From a virus, in the IMG/VR virus record IMGVR_UViG_3300008954_000002, positions 62,001-126,000 of that record: a stretch of 64,000 nt of DNA; one strand, 5' to 3'. Both the position numbers and the translations under genes were made by a program. Shown one piece after another: positions 61,222-64,000 of this stretch. The notes beneath the pieces are model-generated. The model was not told where the DNA came from. It saw only the letters and a list, made by a program, of their open reading frames with translations, and made no database searches. How positions within the stretch are numbered: the stretch's first letter is position 1; every line of letters begins with the position of its first letter.

Positions 61222-64000
61222 TAGTCACCCATCAGTCTGTCAATATAGTTAGGAGTCAGTGGTCTCCTAGTGTCATTAATTCGTATTGAGCCAGAACCTC
61301 TAATGCCTGCAAGAAAATCCATAGAAGCTCTTACTCCACTAGTAGAGGGTACCTCACCTCTAATTTGATAAGCGTTTTGTCTTGAGAAATAAGTTTCTCC
61401 AGTGTTTACAGGCCTATGCATCATATCATTGTGTGGTCCCCCACCCAAGCTTTCTGGGGTGGGCATGTTGTCTTCTCTTGGTGCAAACAGCTCTCCTCTT
61501 CGTATAGCTGTTGCTACTCCAGAGTCCATTACTTCACCAGCAGACAACATTGGAGTAGGTGAATATCCTTCACTTCCCATAACTCCTTTAAGTGCTAAAG
61601 TAATACCTACACCTGCAGCTACGGGACCAAGGAATCGTTTGTCTAGCTTCTGTGTAGCGCTTGTAATGCGATTAGTGGTTGCAGCTATCTCATCCATGGT
61701 GCCTGCAAGACCAGTAGTAGTCTCAAGGGCAAGTCCTGCTTCCATAGCATGTCTTTGTTCGACCTGAAGAGCAAAGGCTCTCCGTGTTGCAGCTTTCTCA
61801 CCTTTGAACATTTGGGCATTCTGATAGGCAGTCCCACTAAATTCTGCACCTGTCTCGTGTACATAGCGCGCAGCCATACGGCCAGACTCAACTAAGGAGC
61901 CAACACTAACCGCTCTGCCTTCTTGCAGCAGTGACTTGTTGAGCTGCTGCATTATTTTGGCTTCTTCTCCGGTACCGCCCAGCCCCCCCAGTTGCTGGGC
62001 TAGCATATCTTTATTGAAGCCAGTAATTCTAAGACCTTCCTTCGTATTTATGGCTGAGCCTTCAAAGATGTCTTCTAGAACTTTCTGGTACTTAAGTGAG
62101 CCTGCTTCAGATCCACCAGTTCGGATCATCTCATTAGTAGCTTCAATAAGATCTCCTGCCATATTTTTATAATGTGCATGGTGTTTGGCTTTGATTGCTA
62201 CAATCTCTTCTATAGCAGTAAGACCAGCTAGCCCCTGCTGGGCAGCACTATATCCCATCTCTGCAGAAGTTTGTACTGTCCCCAACCTAAGCTTGTTAAG
62301 CGCCACATCAATTCTGCCAATGTCTTTAGCAGTAGCTTCTTTCATAACCTCATGATAGCGAGCTTCTTGAGGTGAGAGCTCACCTAATGCGCTTACTTCC
62401 ATTTGAGCAGTCTTCTTGATAACTTCTGAAGCCTCCTCCATGATAGCGCCTACTTCAGCCCTATACCTAAGGGCTTCATTTGAAAACATCTCTTTTGCTG
62501 CAGAGGATTTCTGGAAGTAACCACTAGTGCCTTTCTTTGCAGAGGGAAAGAACAGCTGATAGTTATCGCCATCAAAGTCACCAATCATTCCAGCAGCAAA
62601 ACTAAGGTTTAGCTTTATGCCCTTCTTCCTGTTGTTGTAGTGGACATCTACTTCAAAGTTGGGAATATAAACCTTGCCTCCGCCCTCTGTCGGTGCCAAA
62701 GCACTTATGTTTCTAGCCATGCTCTGGAAGAAGTCACCCATTGCTCCCCCTGCCTTCCGTCTAAGCCCTTTCTCTGTGCCAGGAAGCGCCATCCGTCTCA
62801 TCTCTTGGAAGCTAGATGGCCTCCTACCTGTAGCAGCCTCAAACCTAGCAAGAGCAGCTTTACCTTCTGGAGTGCCTCTAGTGAACTTGCCAAACATTAC
62901 ATCCGCCCGACCTGTTTCAGGTGCATATCTGAATGTCTGGGCAGGGGCTACATGCCCTGGGCCAAGCACTGGATCTCGACCTAGGATAGTTTCAGTTCCC
63001 TCTGTAAGTCTCGCTTCCATTCCAAGGAAGTAAGACTGGAATCGAGATCCCATTTCTTCCATGGCAGCACCCTTAGCTTTCCCACCTGTCATACCTACCG
63101 CCTCATAAGAAGCAGTAGCTCCACCCATGTATCCACGCATTGAATCTAGAAAGCGTTGTGTATCGGCAAAAACCGCACTGCCACTAGAGCGCTTAAAAGC
63201 AAGCTGGGTCCGTGACAACTGTGCCTTGGTAAGCTCAGTGGTTGGAAATTCACCTGCTATCTGAAGACTAGCACCCAACCCATAGGAAGAGCCTCTAAGC
63301 TTTCCTCTTAGGACACTATTGTAAGTATTCCCAAATAGCTCACTAATGCCTGCCTTCCATTCGCGCAGTAAGTCGGCGTTTGCACCCGCGTCCACAGACT
63401 GCCTAATGGTATTCAAGTTGTCGGATAGAAGATGTATCTTTCGTGTGTACTCCCCATGTATTGGCTTTGGTCCCTCAGCAGTTTTAATTTCAACACCCCT
63501 CATAAGTGCCATAGTGTTACCGCCAGCAATTCTAATTTGTCGAGTTCCAAGTGCAGCTTCTGCAGCTCTTCCTGTCTTATCTCTTACTCCACCAAGGTCA
63601 AGTATAAAGCCTTCCTTATGCTGTGCAAGCAATTCGGTCATGGCTCGTGTATCACGCGATCCTTCGAGAAAGGCGTCTACGCCTATAGTAGTAAGCTTTT
63701 GGGATGCTTTATATCCAGCAACTACTCCCTCTCGTCCACTAAGCGTGAGCTGCATCTTGGAAAGATCCTGAACAATCTTCAAGTGTTCAGCTGCTCCTCT
63801 TTTACGAGCAAGAACCATAGCCATAAAGTCGTTGGCCTCATTAGCGGGCATTCCGAGATTAGCTACTTGATGCTGAAGGAACTGGTAATAGCGCGGCTCT
63901 ATAGAAGACTCTGCTGATCGAAGTATCTGAGAAAGTGGACCTGGAGTAATAGTATCAGCACCAAGAGCTGTTCCTCTCTTAGCTGATGCGATAATTTTCC
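61221..64000 (-). CDS. Large virion protein with RNA-polymerase-like DFDGD motif (N-terminus outside window)
   Basis: The reading frame is open to the right edge without a stop (about 925 residues visible), so the start lies beyond the window. At 62565-62579 it encodes DFDGD, in the context AAGMIGDFDGDNYQLFFP. This matches the double-psi-barrel catalytic loop of RNA polymerase beta-prime (NADFDGD) and of the single-chain phage polymerases YonO and crAss-like. The C-terminal region (about 770-800 of the portion after 63851) has a hydrophobic stretch GPVAAGVGITLALKGVMG and a Pro/Ser-rich tail. It lies directly upstream of the hub/peptidase gene, so it is probably packaged in the virion. RNA polymerase activity is inferred from the motif only; the other conserved regions were not identified. 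Confidence 0.6.
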   Translation of the reverse strand, partial: KIIASAKRGTALGADTITPGPLSQILRSAESSIEPRYYQFLQHQVANLGMPANEANDFMAMVLARKRGAAEHLKIVQDLSKMQLTLSGREGVVAGYKASQKLTTIGVDAFLEGSRDTRAMTELLAQHKEGFILDLGGVRDKTGRAAEAALGTRQIRIAGGNTMALMRGVEIKTAEGPKPIHGEYTRKIHLLSDNLNTIRQSVDAGANADLLREWKAGISELFGNTYNSVLRGKLRGSSYGLGASLQIAGEFPTTELTKAQLSRTQLAFKRSSGSAVFADTQRFLDSMRGYMGGATASYEAVGMTGGKAKGAAMEEMGSRFQSYFLGMEARLTEGTETILGRDPVLGPGHVAPAQTFRYAPETGRADVMFGKFTRGTPEGKAALARFEAATGRRPSSFQEMRRMALPGTEKGLRRKAGGAMGDFFQSMARNISALAPTEGGGKVYIPNFEVDVHYNNRKKGIKLNLSFAAGMIGDFDGDNYQLFFPSAKKGTSGYFQKSSAAKEMFSNEALRYRAEVGAIMEEASEVIKKTAQMEVSALGELSPQEARYHEVMKEATAKDIGRIDVALNKLRLGTVQTSAEMGYSAAQQGLAGLTAIEEIVAIKAKHHAHYKNMAGDLIEATNEMIRTGGSEAGSLKYQKVLEDIFEGSAINTKEGLRITGFNKDMLAQQLGGLGGTGEEAKIMQQLNKSLLQEGRAVSVGSLVESGRMAARYVHETGAEFSGTAYQNAQMFKGEKAATRRAFALQVEQRHAMEAGLALETTTGLAGTMDEIAATTNRITSATQKLDKRFLGPVAAGVGITLALKGVMGSEGYSPTPMLSAGEVMDSGVATAIRRGELFAPREDNMPTPESLGGGPHNDMMHRPVNTGETYFSRQNAYQIRGEVPSTSGVRASMDFLAGIRGSGSIRINDTRRPLTPNYIDRLMGD

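Overview
The window looks like part of the genome of a large tailed bacteriophage. It carries its own replication genes (RecA, a DnaE-type DNA polymerase III alpha subunit, a primase-helicase), nucleases, two DNA methyltransferases, nucleotide and sugar enzymes, one tRNA, and about 38 kb of virion genes. gp25-like and gpJ/gp47-like baseplate proteins point to a contractile (myovirus-like) tail. The heptosyltransferase-like enzyme suggests a Gram-negative host. The dnaE split intein sits exactly where the cyanobacterial dnaE split intein sits, which hints at a cyanobacterial host or past exchange with one, but does not prove it.

Layout. From 1 to about 25.5 kb genes run on the + strand in tightly overlapping, operon-like order: recA (in two pieces around a homing-endonuclease gene), dnaE piece A, a small minus-strand tail-fibre cassette, dnaE piece B, a + strand tail-fibre cassette, and dnaE piece C. 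Then come a phosphoesterase, a Cas4-like nuclease, an IMPDH/GMPR-type enzyme, a PfkB-type sugar kinase, the primase-helicase, a cupin, an adenine methylase, two more nuclease-like proteins, ClpP, a resolvase-like nuclease, another tail-fibre gene, a cytosine-methylase-like gene and tRNA-Ser(GCU). A strong hairpin terminator at about 25.54 kb marks where the two strands converge. From 25.57 kb to the right edge everything is on the minus strand. Read in the direction of transcription: a large virion protein with an RNA-polymerase-like DFDGD motif (it runs off the right edge), a 2962-residue hub/peptidase protein, small baseplate proteins, gp25, gpJ/gp47, a run of large tail-fibre or appendage proteins, and finally a glycosyltransferase, sulfotransferase, HAD phosphatase and holin-like tail end.

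The most striking content is protein assembly from pieces. RecA is interrupted by an atypical split intein whose N-half is only 14 residues, with a Vsr-like (EDxHD) homing endonuclease gene between the halves. DnaE is encoded in three separate pieces. Pieces B and C carry the two halves of a canonical split intein at the cyanobacterial site. Pieces A and B have no intein signature and seem to be a non-covalent split just before the catalytic PDVDVD motif. Both breaks in dnaE hold tail-fibre-type genes rather than an endonuclease. The second highlight is the DFDGD motif in the virion gene at 62.57 kb, which suggests a virion-packaged RNA polymerase of the YonO/crAss-like type.

Limits: all assignments come from reading motifs by eye. 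Most tail-appendage proteins could only be classed by size, composition and context.
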